DNA from: Coprinopsis marcescibilis | Taxonomy: Eukaryota > Basidiomycota > Agaricomycetes > Agaricales > Psathyrellaceae | NCBI GenBank assembly: GCA_004369085.1 | Contig: ML210294.1 | Location: forward strand, 1 to 64,000 | Length of the DNA: 64,000 nt | Direction of reading: 5' to 3' | Translations under genes and position numbers: made by a program | In this document: positions 46,302 to 58,241 of the stretch, one piece after another | How the letters are laid out: every line of letters starts with the position of its first letter | How positions within the stretch are numbered: position 1 is the stretch's first letter | The notes under the pieces: generated by a model | What the model saw: only the letters and a program-made list of their open reading frames with translations | Databases searched by the model: none | What the model was told of the DNA's origin: nothing

Positions 46302-47142
46302 ATGGACTCACCACTAGAAAGCTCACAAACGCAACAAGACGCGTCCCAATTTGACACCGAAACAATGCAGGAAGACGAATTCACGATGAACGATGATGAG
46401 ATGTACGAAGGGGAGGCTATGGACGATGACGATGGTGAAGCATTTGCGGAGGAGGAGATGCAAGACCCCGAGCTGGAGCTTGAACAAGATCTGGAACAGG
46501 AACTAATTGAGGAAGAGGAAGAGGAGGAAGAGGAAGAGTCTCAGTCAATACCTGCGGCGGTAGCGAAAAAGAAGAAGGAGAAGAGGGAGGTGGTGGTGCT
46601 AGAGAGGGAACTGGGCAAATCTCTGCTGCCAATATCGAGGGTGCAGAAGATAATCAAAGCGGACAAGGTCTCGTAGTGTTCCCAGCGAATTTTCGCGTGG
46701 TGTGCTCACTATGCTCTTGAACGAATACAGGACATCTCAATCGTCGCAAAGGACGCTACCTTTCTCATTTCACTTGCCACAGAAGAGTTCATCAAGCGGA
46801 TTTGTGAGGCAGGATCCAAGGCTGCAAGTAGAGAGAACAGGACGACTGTGCAGGCCAAGGACATTGGTGCGTCATGGCGCTAATTGTCAGTGGTGCTGAA
46901 TGTTCATTGATTTATAGCTACCGTTGTGAGGAGGGTCGACGAATTCTTGTTCCTGGAAGGTCATTTGAGCAACAAATTATTACCTTTGGTTGACTGACGG
47001 ATCTACTCTTGTAGACATTCTGCCCTGGGTTACGGTCGAACCACCCCCCAAGCGGACAAGCAAAGTGAAAGAAGTCACTGCTGCCGCCACACTCAAAAGT
47101 GCACCGACTATGCTCGACCAGTTTGTCACTGAAAAGCCGTGA
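46302..47142 (+). CDS. Dpb3/POLE4-like histone-fold subunit
   Basis: A CBF/NF-Y-type histone-fold protein most like Dpb3/POLE4, the small subunit of DNA polymerase epsilon, or CHRAC-15. Exon 1 (46302-46667) carries an acidic N-terminus with a Glu tract (EEEEEEEEEE, residues about 71-80) and a Lys-rich block, then SLLPISRVQKIIKADK. Exon 2 begins DISIVAKDATFLISLATEEF, followed by IKRICEAGSKAASRENRTTVQ and AKDIATVVRRVDEFLF, the three helices of the fold. The last exon has LEDILPWVTVEPPPKRTSK and a tail ending DQFVTEKP, stop 47140-47142. The DILPW block is characteristic. Nuclear. NF-YC-type transcription factor is a less likely alternative. Confidence 0.85.
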
Positions 47143-47439
47143 AGAGGCACGGAAATTTGCGACTCCCATATACCGTAACTCTTTGTGTAATTTTAACATG
47201 TCATGAAAGCGCTAGGATTTAGCGACACAGATATACAGTATAGTACACGGGAATGAGAACGGCGGCACTAAAATGACCCACGACTACGGACGCCGTTAAT
47301 TAACGTCGTTGGGGTAAAGTTCCAAGCGGTACGGGTGCAGTATGCATGCGACGCGTATGGGTTATCCGGGGCCTAGATAGATATAGTCTTGGCAGTCTCT
47401 CGAGCTTAGTGCTATAGCTGAGTCCTGACAGAAACGGTG

Positions 47440-48559
47440 TTAGTCGTCGAGGTTGCTGGAATCCATTCTGACGCCGTATGTCGACTTGATATCCATTCCC
47501 AATAGCTTCATTTTGCCAATCTATATGGCAAGGCCGGGTTAAAAAACGAAGGCAGTCCACAAGCATGATGCGCACCTCTGTTCGTTCTTGCTGCACCTTT
47601 CTTAGTTCCATCAACTCCTCGCGGCTCAGGTACGTGTCTTGTTCGACCGGCTTTTTCTTGTGCGAGGACTTGACGGCTTTCATGTCAGCCTCAAAGTCAT
47701 ACGAATCTTCGGGAGGAGGGAGATATTCTCCTTGTCGGAGGGCGTTCATGCGTTTCTCATATGCGTCGATGTTGTAGTACTTTTCATGGGGTAGAGTTGC
47801 TGTTGTGACGGTGTCAGTGATGATATGGAAAGCGTTCGACGGCAAAAACCAGTACCAGTGTTGAAGTCTTCGACGAATCGAGAAAACTCTTTCTTCTCCT
47901 GGTCTTTCGTGATTCGTTCTGGGTTGACTTTGCGTTCCTCGATTAGCCATGCTTGAAACTCTGCGACTTTCGAGTAGATTCTAGACTGCTATGAGCACCT
48001 CTGTCGTGGAGTACAACGCAAAAGATACTGACTCCATATCCGAGATAATCCCATATTTCCCCCAATGTGACGAATTGGCACCTTTCTTCTTCTACATGAT
48101 GCATGAGAGGTGAGCGGGCTGGTAGATGAGTACCGGTCGACATGGTACCTTGTCCTTTTTCTCCTTCTTCTTCTCTCGCCTACGCTCCTTGCTCGAGTCT
48201 CGCCGCTTCTCCTTCTTCTTGTCCTTTCTCCGCCTTGCACGACTGTCGTCCGAGTCGGATGAACTGGATGCAGAGCGGGCCTGTCTCTTGCGTTCGTTCC
48301 TGTCCCTGTCCCTGTCCCTGGAGCGCGACCGTGACCGAACCTTTCGACGAGACTGCGAAGGTGACGGCGATCGCGAGTACGAGCGCCTTCGTCGTCTCTT
48401 GTCTCCACCACCTGGACTTGGCGTGCGTCTCCGGTCGCGGTCGCGGGTCCTGTCTGGGGAACGTGAACGCGAGCGAGAAGACGGCCTATGGCGACCTGCT
48501 ACGCGATCCCTAGAGTCGACATGGCGACTGGTAGAGGAGATATGCTCCCGTGCAGACAT
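47440..48559 (-). CDS. SCI1-like SR-rich nuclear protein
   Basis: A small, poorly studied eukaryotic family annotated in plants as style cell-cycle inhibitor 1. The first half is a Ser/Arg/Asp-rich region (MSAREHISSTSRHVDSRDRV, then RSRSRSPDRTRDRDRRRTPS and Lys/Glu-rich tracts), like splicing-associated SR proteins. After introns the conserved part begins with HWGKYGIIRESD, followed by KVAEFQAWLIEERKVNPERI, EEKKEFSRFVEDFNTATLP-type sequence (SRFVEDFNTATLPHEKYYN), DAYEKRMNALRQGEYLP and a C-terminal exon MKLLGMDIKSTYGVRMDSS ending NLDD. Stop 47440-47442. Nuclear function in RNA processing is an inference from composition only; no enzyme motif is seen. Divergent from RasGEF B with 219 bp between starts. 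Confidence 0.8.
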
Positions 48560-48778
48560 TTGAGTGGGATATGAATGATTTTGTTGGAAGGGCCCAGAGT
48601 CGAGAATGGACTGGACTATAATTGAGCGTGTGAAGGTTGAGCCAGCTTAGCTAATCTCAGGGACGACGATCAGTACTCGCTTGCAAACGGGCTGCATGAA
48701 GACCTGACGAGTCAACCGTTTCTTCCCCCTTTTTCCACTTATTTTCCATATTATCTTCCTGACATTCCCCGGAAATCT

Positions 48779-51700
48779 ATGGTCTCAGTGTCTCAGGCAG
48801 AGCTGTTCGCCAACAATGCTGCAGAAACAGCCATCTCGTCTTCCTTAGCATCCACCAGGTTTGCCCCCACCAACGAACTCAATCGCCCGCACGACCAGGA
48901 GGACATCGACAGTCAATACACAATGTTCTGCAGGGCCCTTTACAACTACGATGCCCAGGACGGCTCAGCACTCTCCTTTAAGCAGGGAGAGATCATCGAG
49001 GTTCTCTCACAGCAACCTTCAGGGTGGTGGGATGGTCTGTTAGGAGAGGAGCGAGGCTGGTTTCCTTCAAATTATGTCACAATCATCACCGACGACGAAG
49101 CAGAGCAAGCCTTTTCTGGATCAGAACTTTCTAGCACCGATTATTCAAATACCACCCTCAATCAGGGAAGCTCGACGGTCGACATGTCCCATGCATTGAT
49201 GAGCGGGAGTCAATCGGAGAACGAGGAATGGGTTCTCAACGAGACATCGTACAGTAATGGCACCCCAGCTCCACCAGCCCCAAGTTCCAGTTCTCAGGCT
49301 CAGCCAGCAGACTTTTGGGTGCCTGAAATTACGCCAGATAACCAGGTAAGTGGTGACTCGGCGCAAGCGCCTGCGCTGGATCGACCATGGACTGACCACC
49401 TCTTGCTAGATATGGTATAAAAACGAGCGGACCGGCCAGCGTGCACGAGAAATACCGGTGGAATCAGAGGACGAGGCTTCAGACGGTGATTTGGCAGGCC
49501 TGACCTCCCAAGCTAGCTCGAGGTCTGGCACATCTGTCCACTTGCCGTTCGCTTTGAACGGGGCGACCGAATCGTCCAAGGCCAGCCTCCACACGCAGTC
49601 TACAACTGAGCCTCCACCGAGCAGTCGAACACCAGAACCATGGGTGAAGACGATGGACTCTGATGGGACGTACTTTTATTTAAATACCCAGACCGGCAAA
49701 ACACAGTGGACACGGCCACATCCTCAGCAGAACGGCAGTGCACCTGCAACAAACCCAACAGATTCCTTCTTGGAACCATCATTATCAGCCAACGGATCTC
49801 GGCTCAGCGTCTACTCTGATAGTTCTGATGTCCAGCCTCTCGATTATGTCAACCCACGCCGCGAAATAAAACGCGACGACCTACAGATTCAGGGCGCTGA
49901 CGGTGTCGACCCCGGTATCATGGAAGCTACTTCTGCAGAGAATATAGCTCAGCAACTTCGGGAAGCGCTAGCGCCTCCTCCCTCCGACTTGGTCACCGGC
50001 CTATCTGCGGTCGCCGCCAGCAGCATTCAGGCTGTCGTGGAGAACATCCAAACAGGCAGTGTTACCAGACCGACCGAAGAGTATGCAAGACTCGACGAGC
50101 TGGTCTCGCATGTCGTTGTTGCTGTGCGGAATCTTCTCTACGTGGCGGCCATTCCGACAGGCCATATCCCCAGCAGCGTCCTTCCCAGAGGTTACCGTGA
50201 CATCAGGGCATCCCAGGCGCAATCTTCACCGCTCAAGCCCGTACAGAGACGGGTAACTGCAACACTCTCTCGACTCGTTCTTAGTGCCAGGGCAATGCAG
50301 TACGATTCCGGTTCTCAAATCGCCGACACCCTCAACCGCATAGAAACCGACGCGGAGGAGCTCGAGCGGGCGGTCCAGTCGTTTGTGGCAGAAGTGCAAC
50401 GGACTCAGCAGACAGGCCTCAGGCAGCAACACCAGAAGCGATTAGAAGGCGTGTTCTTGACGGCCAACATTGGATTGGGTCTCGTAGGCGCTGGTGCTGC
50501 GGCGAGTTGGAAGGGTTTTGGATGGGTGCCACTGGAAAGTGATGTGGTCCCACCAAAGAAGGCCCTGGGTGCTGAAGTCATCCACGAGATCACCACCCAT
50601 CTTTCGGGTCTCCAAGACACGATCGCAGGAATGGGTCAAGCGCTTCGCATCACCAATGACAGTTCCAGTGAGTGTACCTTCCCAACATCGCTATCTGTGT
50701 CGATGGGTGCTAATCAATTTCTGCAAAAGTCGAACAAGTACGGCAGAAAGTGCAGCAAACTGTGGCGCAGATATCAGCATTTTTGTCATTGGTCGCAGAT
50801 GTGAACATCGCTCGTCATATCGATATTGATGGGATACATCAAGGGGAAGTGACCACGAACGCTTCGTACTATCAATCAGTGGAGAAGGCGCGGACACTTG
50901 TGCGGACGCTGGAGACCGTCCTTCAAGGGTTGTACGATGATAGCGCGGCGTTGCTCCTCACTGCCCAGAACCTGCCAGACGGCGACTCGGTTCAACCTCC
51001 AGGCGAACGGGAATCATCGTTTGATCTGCTCGATAAACTTTCGACTTCCATGAGCTCGAATCTTAGTCAATGTCGACAGTCTCTCGAAAAGATCCTTTCT
51101 GTGGGGCAGGACCAGGCGGATATGGCTGGTGGTGACTATACTGGTTCGATTGAATGGCGCATGTCACGGTTAAGCGTGATGACCCAACAACCCAGTGAAG
51201 TCCAGACGCGAGTAATTTTGGAAGCGCCTTACGAATCGGAGAACGAAGGTGTCGTCGGGCTGGACTATGCTTTCAGCCCGTCAAGAAAGCTTTCATCGGC
51301 CAATGATTCGTCGTACGACCGAACGCTTGCCAATGGCTATGAAAGCAGCATCCCTACCGACTCCACCTCCAACCTCGACCGGACGCTCGTCGCCCCAGAC
51401 AGGAATTCGGTGTATCTGTCTGACGACGATGATCGTGAGTACCATGCGATTCTTCACTGGGTGTCCATGGAAACTAACATTTTTCTTTTATATGAATAGT
51501 CCCAAAAACCGTCACGCGGTCTGCCAAGTCGAAGGATCTTCAGACGTGGCTTGGTCACGAATACGCAGACAAAGTTGCTGCCGAGTCGATCCCGTGGTAC
51601 CTTCGTCCGAGTTACAGTCCTTCGGATATCATCATCGAGAACGATGGTTCTGTTCGCGGGGGTACTGTATCGGCTCTGGTGGAGCGGCTGACGGCACATG

Positions 51701-53226
51701 AACAACTGAGTGAGCCTCATTCGCTTATTTGGACGGCTTCCGTTTTCTGAATACATTTCAGCGGACCGTATATACACCGAGGCCTTCTTGATGTCCTTCA
51801 AGTCCTTCACGACGGTGGATGAACTTATAGATCTGCTCATCGAAAGGTTCCGGATACAGCCTCCAGAGGGCTTGTCACCTACTGAGCGAGAGGACTGGGG
51901 GAAGCTGAAGCAACACATTATCCAGATTCGGTATGTCTCCTCCGCTTGCTATACGCATCCTCGACTTGACGAAAAACAACAGGGTGATCAAGACTCTCAA
52001 ATCAATTATCCAAGGCGAAGATATAATTGAACGAGAAGATATGCATGTCCTCGATAAGATCAAGGCGTTCATCCAATCGGACGAGGTGTCTGGGTTCCCA
52101 GCTGCGAAGCAGCTGCTGAATCTCATCGAGCGTGCTGTGAGTATACATTTAGTATGCATATGATTGACTAGAAACTCAAAGACTTTTTAGCGCGGAGGAG
52201 ATAATACCAAGGCAATGATCAACACGACTCTATCCCCGCCACCACCCCCTATCATGCCAAAATCAACAAAGAAGTTGCGATTGATGGATATTGAGCCCCT
52301 GGAACTGGCGCGACAACTTACGATCATGGAAAGTCAGCTGTATCAGCGCATCAAGCCAATGGAATGTCTTCAGAGGGCACGGGAGCAAAAGACAGAGAAC
52401 ATTGACAATATCACTCTCGTTATTCAAACGAGTAACAAGGTATGTTGTCTGTACTCATTCTCATGCTTTTGGCCACGCTAACCTGGCTGCTAGATTGCGG
52501 ACTGGGTCGCAGACCTCGTTCTGAGCAAGGAGGATTCGAGGAAGCGGGCTCAAATTGTCAAGCATCTCATCAGTGTTGCTGACGTGAGATTTATAGTTCT
52601 TAATCACCCCTTTCTGTTCCTGACAAATCATCTTTTGTAGCGATGTCGCGCTCTGAACAACTTCTCCAGCATGATTGCTATCACATCTGGTCTCAATACC
52701 CCGCCTATCCGACGTCTGAAGCGAACATGGGAGCAAGTCAGCCAGCGCTATCTGTCCCAGTTCCAGGCTTGTGAAATGACCATCGACAGCAACAAGAACT
52801 TTACCAAGTATCGGCAACTTATGGCGTCCGTAACACCCCCTTGCGTGCCTTTCATCGGTTAGTCGAGGCTTCTTTTCAATTGTCGCAAAGAACCACAGAA
52901 CTGACATTTGATCTACAGGTGTCTTCTTGTCAACATTGCAGTTCATTCAGGACGGAAATCCAGACATTTTGCCTGGTGGATTGGTCAACTTCCGCAAGCG
53001 ACAAAAGGCCTCAGAGGTCATCAGCGACATCAAAGGATGGCAGACCCAATCGTTCAATCTCCAACCTGTTCCCCTCGTCTCGAACTACATCGAAGAGTCT
53101 CTCAATCAATTCAGCAACACCCGTGCCTCGAGTGACCACTTCTGGCAACTCAGCCTTGAACGAGAACCTCGTGAGAGGGAAGACGAGAAAATGGCACGAC
53201 TGCTACAGGAGAGCGGCTTTCTGTAG
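48779..53226 (+). CDS. SH3-WW Ras guanine-nucleotide exchange factor (B, Cdc25-type)
   Basis: The larger RasGEF, about 1,200 residues. SH3 at residues 49-108 (FCRALYNYDAQDGSALSFKQ, SGWWDGLLGEERGWFPSNYV). Then a WW-like unit formed across the first intron (DFWVPEITPDNQ with IWYKNERTGQRAREIP, second Trp missing) and a full WW near residues 266-296 (PWVKTMDSDGTYFYLNTQTG then KTQWTRPHP). A long helical region (exon 2-4, ALRITNDS to VEQVRQKVQQTVAQIS) of unknown role follows. RasGEF_N and the CDC25 catalytic domain have DGSVRGGTVSALVERLTAHEQL, AFLMSFKSFTTVDELIDL, EPLELARQLTIMESQLYQRI, YRQLMASVTPPCVPFIG and NFRKRQKASEVISDIKGWQ. Ends MARLLQESGFL, stop 53224-53226. Its catalytic half is a close paralogue of RasGEF A 3.7 kb upstream. 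Confidence 0.93.
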
Positions 53227-53570
53227 AGGACTCTTGCTTTCTGCTTTCTCGGATCATTGTGCCTGCCTTGGCTGCTACACCTTTTATGACGGTTCCACTT
53301 TCGGTTCCGGTAGTGTCCTTTTGCTTCTGCCTATACTGTACTTCTTATGTAACATCGGAAAAAAAGTGTATTTATATTCGCAATAGTGCAACGCTGTCTA
53401 TGCTGGTCTCTGCCTCTTTAATTTGTTTAGCTTTCCAGTTAGGGGCTGGTTTGTTTGGTGCGGTTTAGATCAATCGCGGGACACGCGACGCGTTCAAGTT
53501 CGCCAAACAAGTTGCAGGCTTCCTTCGAACGACCATCAAGGTCCAACACAGGACTTTTAACCTGTCCGCT
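53227..53570. other. Intergenic spacer
   Basis: 344 bp between RasGEF B and DAD1. It has the RasGEF B 3' end and the DAD1 promoter; no motif is clear. Confidence 0.4.
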
Positions 53571-53906
53571 ATGGCTCACTACGAAGAGGAGTCCTTTTTT
53601 GAGAAAGAAAGGGACAGGTTGTCCCGAGACATAACCTCTGTAAGTCGAGTCGTTGCGAGGTCTCGCGACAGATGCTGATATAACATGCGGAGACAGGGGT
53701 TTGAGGAATTGCTTGGATCGACCAACGTTTTGAATCGTAAACTCGAAGAGGTGTTGGGGATGACGAAAGAATATCATACCATTGCGGCATTATGGGACAG
53801 TTTCCATCAGCTTATGCGCAACTCGGGACAGCTGGATGAGGAGGATGGGGAGCAAGCACCTGGATTGCCTGGTACAGGAGGACATATTGTACCTAGCGCG
53901 AAATAA
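53571..53906 (+). CDS. DAD1: DASH complex subunit Dad1
   Basis: A 92-residue kinetochore protein of the DASH/Dam1 ring, which couples chromosomes to spindle microtubules; the complex is specific to fungi. Exon 1 (53571-53639, 23 codons) gives EEESFFEKERDRLSRDITS. An intron with GTAAGT donor follows and exon 2 (53697-53906) gives GFEELLGSTNVLNRKLEEVL, GMTKEYHTIAALWDSFHQLM and an acidic, Pro/Gly-rich tail. Typical of the family: short length, the VLNRKLEEV heptad and the ALWxSF block. Stop 53904-53906. Predicted to be a helical dimerising subunit. Easily missed because of size and intron. Confidence 0.92.
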
Positions 53907-54052
53907 AGAACTAGCGAGGTAGAAGGGAAGAAATGAATTAAATATCACATTCCGGAGTCCATATGGAGAGAGATACCGCTCAGCGTTACATGACGATACA
54001 ACACAAATTTAAACTACAACACGGCTACTAAACATATTCGTAAGTCTGTCAT

Positions 54053-57000
54053 TTAGATATCTGCCCAATTTGCGACCTGCCAAAGGGTCAGAGAGCACGT
54101 AAAACTTCTTCAGATGGATCTTACCCAAGAGAAACCGTTGAACTCAGCTTGGTTTCTTGAAGACAGTTGCACATGTACAGGTGTCAATGTTGGTTGCTCG
54201 CGAGTGAATTCCTCGTCGAAATTACTGGTATCTGCGCTTCCGTTCTACGTGGGTTCATCAGTCAATACATGCGGCGAATATGAGTAGCAGAAGACGCCTA
54301 CAATCGTCGGGAAGTATGGTGGGGGAATACGCTTGTTCAACACATCGTCCCAGCTGACATCTTTGAAGAATGGTTGCCTCTTGATCTCTTCGGCGTCTTC
54401 TTTGCCCGACCCGAGACGTCGTGTAGGATCTCTCGTCAACAACTGTTTCTAGATTTAGCCTACGCTCGAAGAACGGACCATCGCAATACTAACCTTCTGC
54501 AAGATCGAAACAGCATCGCGAGGCATGGTAATGGGGTATAAAGGCTCGTCTTCTAAAATGGCGTCGAAAATTTCATCTTCGTCGTCTCCCCGGAAAGGGG
54601 ACTGTCCGAGAAGCATTTCGTAAGTCAAGACTCCGAACGCCCACCAATCGACAGCTCGGCCATAACGTTGTTCCAACAGAATCTGCAGACACGTCGAGTT
54701 TCAGACGGAGTACACCTGCTTTCCAACATATTGGCTTACCTCCGGTGCCATGAATTCGGGAGTACCACAGAATGTGCTGGTGGTCTGACCGTACCACATC
54801 TGTTCTTTGCACAGACCGTAATCAGCAACTTTGACGTGACCATCAAGTGTAAGCAGGATGTTATCGAGTTTAAGATCTCTGTGTTGTGTGTCAAAGACGT
54901 ATCTGAACATGGAGAGTGAAACACCGTGACATGACATACCGATAAATGATTCCGTTCTGGTGGAAATAATCAAGAGCGAGCAACACCTCTGATGCATAAA
55001 ATTTGGCTTGACGAAGGGAGAACTGTTTCTTCTGAATATGCAACATAAGATCACCACCACTGATATATTCCATGACAAAATATATTCGGGTTTCGGTTTG
55101 GAAACAGGAGTGAAGACCGAGAAGGAAAGGATGTTGTTCCCTGGCGGCTGTGAGGAAGACTCGCTTCTCAGATCGCGTACTGTACACCGGTCAGCAAGAT
55201 TGGGTGTCTGGCGGAAGACAAAAACCAACCTTTCTACTTCATCGTTGTCGATGATAAATTCCTTCTTCAAAACCTTGATCGCATATAGGCCGTTCGTCTT
55301 TTTCTCTTCGGCCAACATGACCTTTCCAAAGTTACCCTTACCAAGAACGGCAAGGAAGTTGAAGTCATCCAAGCCAACTTTGCGTTTCTTCGACGTTTGA
55401 CGCTGACCGGTAAATTGCTGTACCTGCTGCGGGGGTAAATGCTGCTGTGGAGGACGTTGCTGGACAATTGGTGGTTGTGCGGCAGGGGGTATGCTTTGCC
55501 GAGCAGGACTTGGTGGCAGGTAAGGCTTCTCAGGTAATCCCTGAGCATGAGGAGGAGGCCGCTGTTGTTGTGGCTGTTGCTATGATCCAGTCAGTATGCG
55601 TTGGATGGACCTGAAAGATAAATGTGCATACAGGGTAAGGCGGACTGTATCCAGCACCTGGATCGTAGGCGCCTAGTGGCGGTCTGGGGGCACCCTGAGG
55701 TTCTGGTTGGTAAGCGGGGCCAGTGATAGGACCTGGACCTGGCACTGGCACTCGCCCCGGTTGCTGCCGGGGAGGGACCGAATGCGGAGGCGATCCGTAG
55801 GGAGGAGATGAGGATTGGACAGGTGGTTGCTGAGGATACCCCTGAGGTGGGACATATCCCGGGGCTGATATCGGACGACCATATTGGTCTAGAGGTGCTA
55901 TGGGCTGAGGAGCAACTGGAGCTGGTTCAACCGGTGGTGGACCCAGCTGCAAGCCGCCCATTCGCGCATCCAGCGAAGGGGATGTCGCATGTCCGGTTTC
56001 GTGCTGAGTGGGTCGGCGTTGCTCACGATCTTCGCGTTTTTTCTTGATGACCTGCATACTGCGAAGCAGTTCGTTCGCGACCTCCATTCGCATACCACAG
56101 AAGTCCGGTACCAAGTGAGCACAGTGGGCATGGCAAGTGATACCACATTCGCTGCACCTGCGCGCATTCTTGCGCCCAAAGGGTAACATATAGCCACAAT
56201 GGCAACACCAATTGGCACCAATGTTGGTGATCGAATCGAACCGATGCGGGATGCGATGGTTGATCTTTTCTTCATCCTCCTACAATGGACGTTTATCAGA
56301 TATATCCATCGAAGAGAGTTGACAACAACGCCTACCCCAGTGCTTGACTTCGATATACATTTGGTAACCACTTTCTCATAACACTTTTGATGGCAGGTGT
56401 AGAGGCAGTCTTCGCATTGGTATCCAGCTGCGTTCAGGAGGAAATCGCTGCAGAACGCGCATTTCATAAGCTGGTAGAATTGCTGTTGGACGAACTTGTG
56501 GCCATTCATTTCGTGGACGTCGCCCTTGCGCTTTCTGACAGCACCTTGACGGCCGAGACCACCAAGAGGTGCATCGAAAGGACGCTTCCGAACATTCTCT
56601 TTGACTGCAAGCAGATAATTAACCCTGTGGAAGGAAGAACCACAGACCGCCACACTCACTGAAATTGAGTTGCAAGGCAATTGCACCTGCAGGCTCGACT
56701 GCAAACCATGCGTCTATTCCTTCAGAGCCTGGTTGACCGCGGTCCCCTGGAGCAGATGCATTGTTGTGGAACGCCAAAGGTGCATTGAAATCTCCAGAAA
56801 GAGGTTGGCCCGGCGAGGGTTGCTGACCACCCGGGCTCATTGGGTTGTCACCATGCATCGCGCCGGCAGTGACCCATCCGCTCTCCTGGCCGATCTTTTG
56901 TCGTCGGAGGGCATCGACCAGATCCGTTATCTTGATCCAAAGGATACCAATGGGTACGGCGTGGGGCTCGCTGACCTGTTTATCAAACAGCACGATTTCG

Positions 57001-58049
57001 ATTTCATTGGCCTTTTCCACTGGAATCTCGAATTCTTCATTCCACCGATCTGTCCTTGAAGGGTGCGATCTAGCCAATTGATTCCCTTCGGCCTTGATGG
57101 ACAAGTGAGTTTCAGTGACTTGTTTGGCTGAAGATCGAAAGCGTGTAACGACGGGTGCGTGGTCCAGTTCACGAGCCCCTTTAACAGCAACGTAAAGGGT
57201 TCCAGACAAGGGCTTTGCACGAAGCTTTTCACGGCGTTCGCCTTCAGTTCCAACATCTACAGGGACATTCATTAAGACGCGATCGCGTCGTTCAAGTTAG
57301 AATGATCAACGTACCTGGTTCATCGTCTTCTGCAACATCGTCAAGAACATGGAGATTACGATAACGCTTAAGGGCTGTTTCGAGAAGCTGAATTTTCTTT
57401 TCGCTCTCGATCTTCTTGCCTTCAGCGTCTGCTTTCGATTTCTTGTCCCCGTCCGCCTGATATAGCTTGGCCATCTTGTCTATTCCCAATTTGTATTGCT
57501 TTTCCACTTGAAGTTTGAATTCTAATTGGTGAAGCGTGCGTGAAATCTTCCTGGGAGTGAAGGGGGTGTCGGCCTTGATAAGATCGAGATTGCTGTATTG
57601 CTTTGCCTTCTGACCTGCCGGTCGACTACCGTCTGGGGAGAATGGTCGTCCGTCATAGTCTTTGGGAGGCGGCTGGGAGCACAATGTCATATTAGTAGAT
57701 AGTGGGATTTCTGAGAGCATGCTCCATTATACCTGAGGCGATGAACCCCCCTGAAATCGTGAAGGATCACCTTGCTGCATCTGTTGCGATTTCCGCGCTT
57801 GCAGCTCTCGAAGAACGCCTTCTAGATAGGTCAAGCTGCGCTCCGTCTCTCGGACCTTTGCATCGTTCCTCTTCAGTACATCTTGGTTTGTCGTCGCCAA
57901 CCGCAGATGTTGGGTCGCCTCGAGGATCTTGCGTTCTGTTTGAATGCGCCGCCAAGTATCCCCAATCTTCTGGTCAAGCTCATCCTAATCATTCATCAGA
58001 TATACCATCGGATACTGCTGTAGCGCATATGCGAGTTATGGCGCACCAT
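54053..58049 (-). CDS. PKC1: Protein kinase C (Pkc1-type)
   Basis: The cell-wall integrity kinase activated by Rho1 and lipids at the membrane. Domain order is the fungal one: HR1 ([20 protein letters not shown]), a second HR1 ([20 protein letters not shown]), C2 ([20 protein letters not shown]), two C1 zinc fingers ([40 protein letters not shown]), a Pro/Gln-rich hinge and the AGC kinase. Kinase residues: GKGNFGKV, catalytic Lys in [28 protein letters not shown] (Tyr in place of the usual Phe, as in yeast Pkc1), activation loop [10 protein letters not shown]. The tail across two introns has [15 protein letters not shown], turn motif TPVHVQ and hydrophobic FNGFSW, then VANWADI and TAA at 54053-54055. 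The start is modelled as ATG at 58049 followed directly by GT, a one-codon first exon joined to DELDQKIGD. It fits but needs transcript support. Confidence 0.92.
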
Positions 58050-58241
58050 GGTTGCTTGTAGAGCTACGAGCTCGCCGCTGAGCGCAGCGACAAAGAGGAA
58101 GAAAGATAGCGAGATCGACTCTGATTTCCGGCGACTCAGGCTCAATGTCGTGACTGCCCTAAATGGCCTAAATGGGTTCCATATTCTGCTAACCACTTAG
58201 CAATAAAATAATTCCTCTCTCTCTTCCACACGGAACACTGC

